Source of the DNA: Pusillimonas sp. T7-7 | Lineage (GTDB): Bacteria; Pseudomonadota; Gammaproteobacteria; Burkholderiales; Burkholderiaceae_B | NCBI RefSeq assembly: GCF_000209655.1 | Contig: NC_015458.1 | Span: 310,001-374,000, forward strand | Reading direction: 5' to 3' | Length of the DNA: 64,000 bases | Shown: positions 62,903 through 64,000 of the stretch, piece after piece | Numbering within the stretch: position 1 is the first letter of the stretch | Layout of the letters: the number at the start of each line of letters is the position of its first letter | Program-made: the position numbers and the translations under genes | The notes under the pieces: model-generated | Seen by the model: the letters and a program-made list of their open reading frames with translations, nothing else | Told to the model about the DNA's origin: nothing | Databases searched by the model: none

Positions 62903-63787
62903 CTAAAGTCTCCCGAGGAAAGGCATATCAACTGCTTCACCTCCCGTTGCTTTCGATAGGATAACCGAAGGCAATTTCATCAGGAAAATTGACACAAAAA
63001 TCGCAAGGATAATGACGCCCATGACCTGAAGAATATTGATTTCTTCAGAGCCGACCATATAGAAAATAATGGCCTGGATGTGGGTAAGCATTCCCATTAC
63101 CAGACTGAAGACCAGAGTGAAGAGCATCCCATACAGTGCAAAATACACTGTTTGATAAAGCCAGTTCATAAAGAATGCACGCGTCTTGGACCATAGTGCC
63201 GCAGCAATAAATAGCGGTCCAATCATAATCATCAACGCCATGCCGGCCTTGGCGACGGCCATGAGCAGTAAACCTAGTACCGTCACGAGCGTATACATGA
63301 GCACTATGATGACGGTTACAATCGCGAACAACACGGTGCGTCCGATATCTGACCAAAAGTCGGGCGCACGTTCCTCGACGCGGGTTGCCGTCTCCAGGCC
63401 AGAGTTATGGAACTCGGCCAGCCAATCACGTGCGTTCTCCGGGCTTCCTGTAATGAGTTCCATGAACCCGTCAGGTAACGCCAGCATCGCACCCATAATA
63501 TGGGTTTGGTAAAAGCCTCCAGCCTCGAGTATTCCGACGACAAGGGCGATCTTGGCGATGTGGCCCAGCGCTTTGCCAAACGGGGTGGGAATTTGCTGCG
63601 TAGCGATGAGGTAACCATAGATCAGTAGGCCGATCGAAACGCCAATTTCCAGAAATGGCCAGATTCCCGTAGTAATGCGCTCCACGTTGCCCGCCACGCC
63701 CGCGAGCAACATGTTTTCAAGCGTTTGATCTAGCCATTGAACAATCTCGCCCAGACTTGATAGCTGAGCAATTGGGACTGATGCCAT
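62903..63787 (-). CDS. virB6: VirB6-type polytopic inner-membrane channel protein
   Basis: A 294-aa protein with about six membrane helices (ITTGIWPFLEIGVSIGLLIY, VLFAIVTVIIVLMYTLVTVL, LLLMAVAKAGMALMIMIGPL, FALYGMLFTLVFSLVMGMLT and the C-terminal VIILAIFVSIFLMKLPSVIL). The VirB6/TrbL signature GPLFIAAALWSKTRAFFMNW is clear. It ends near GGEAVDMPFLGRL, a common tail in the family. It forms part of the inner-membrane complex. virB1-virB5 are expected beyond the right edge of the window. Confidence 0.9.
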   Translation of the reverse strand: MASVPIAQLSSLGEIVQWLDQTLENMLLAGVAGNVERITTGIWPFLEIGVSIGLLIYGYLIATQQIPTPFGKALGHIAKIALVVGILEAGGFYQTHIMGAMLALPDGFMELITGSPENARDWLAEFHNSGLETATRVEERAPDFWSDIGRTVLFAIVTVIIVLMYTLVTVLGLLLMAVAKAGMALMIMIGPLFIAAALWSKTRAFFMNWLYQTVYFALYGMLFTLVFSLVMGMLTHIQAIIFYMVGSEEINILQVMGVIILAIFVSIFLMKLPSVILSKATGGEAVDMPFLGRL

Positions 63788-63826
63788 GCCAAGTTCCTGA
63801 TGAAAGGCCGCACTGTAGATACAGCG

Positions 63827-64000
63827 TTACTGCAAATTTGAGCGACGACGATGGCGCTGTACTATCCGGGTCAGGTTCATAGTGACAGCCATGAAGTACG
63901 AACTGGCTGGTATCCAAAGTGCTTCGTCCGTCAACTCCAGGGCAAGTTGCTTCAAGCCAGCTGCAGGTATGGCAGCTATACCTTCGAAGCCGCTTTTGAA
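63827..64000 (-). CDS. C-terminal end of an unidentified protein (5' end outside window)
   Basis: On the minus strand the frame is open from the window edge for 57 codons and stops with TAA at 63827-63829, 40 bp before virB6. The end reads GFEGIAAIPAAGLKQLALEL, TDEALWIPASSYFMAVTMNL and a basic tail (RIVQRHRRRSNLQ). Position suggests another virB-operon gene (a virB5 neighbour or a small accessory protein), but no motif identifies it. Confidence 0.45.
   Translation of the reverse strand, partial: FKSGFEGIAAIPAAGLKQLALELTDEALWIPASSYFMAVTMNLTRIVQRHRRRSNLQ

Noticed and set aside
1..64000. CRISPR arrays, rRNA and tRNA genes
   Set aside because: The only regular short repeats are the oriV iterons, which have no unique spacers of CRISPR size and no cas genes nearby. 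No rRNA segment or convincing tRNA cloverleaf was noticed on reading, though no covariance search could be run.

Overview
The window looks like betaproteobacterial DNA, most likely from the Alcaligenaceae (Achromobacter/Bordetella/Pusillimonas relatives). This rests on overall GC richness, GTG/TTG start usage and gene content, and no rRNA or marker gene confirms it. It has two very different halves joined by a zone of gene debris.

Left half (1-42214, mostly + strand). Three paralogous giant filamentous-haemagglutinin-like exoproteins lie here: one cut by the window edge (1-8078), one intact at 4186 aa (16967-29527), and one of about 4180 aa broken by a single-base frameshift (29671-42214). 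Between the first and second are an HtrA/DegQ-type periplasmic protease, a small membrane protein, an unknown small protein, a Wzz-like chain-length determinant, and two consecutive copies of a cell-surface-signalling module. Each module encodes a periplasmic STN plus TonB-C-like protein, an ECF sigma factor and a FecR-type anti-sigma factor. The domain plan matches the PUMA3 (VreA-VreI-VreR) system of Pseudomonas aeruginosa, which is phosphate controlled and drives a giant two-partner-secretion exoprotein (PdtA). The non-coding DNA supports the same logic. Pho-box-like direct repeats precede both STN genes, each exactly 10 bp from a -10 element. A second shared promoter type (GTYC, 17-18 bp, CGWCTW) precedes the Wzz-like gene, both fecR-like genes and both full-length adhesin genes, and the two adhesin copies have a further Pho-like box just upstream. 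My reading is a phosphate-starvation cascade: PhoB, then STN/ECF operons, then ECF-dependent adhesins, anti-sigma factors and a polysaccharide chain-length protein. No TpsB/FhaC transporter lies in the window.

Junction (42215-45987). This is decayed DNA: LysR and AraC regulator remnants, two unrelated TonB-receptor C-terminal fragments in opposite orientations, an N-terminally truncated HTH protein family member, a serine-resolvase C-terminus, and an IS30-family element with 27-bp terminal repeats and a frameshifted transposase.

Right half (45988-64000, all genes on the - strand). This is the backbone of a self-transmissible plasmid or an integrated relative of one. It contains a MobF (TrwC-type) relaxase, a TrwB/VirD4-type coupling protein, an StbB-like partition ATPase, an iteron origin with a DnaA box and AT-rich segment, an RPA-family replication initiator, a RES/Xre toxin-antitoxin pair, VirB11, VirB10, VirB9, a KfrB-like protein, VirB8, a PIN/Phd toxin-antitoxin pair, a duplicated small membrane-protein family and VirB6. 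Two perfect KorB-type operators (TTTAGCCGCTAAA) suggest IncP-1/PromA-like global control, although korB itself is not in the window. The iterons occur in two clusters that flank the RES/Xre pair.
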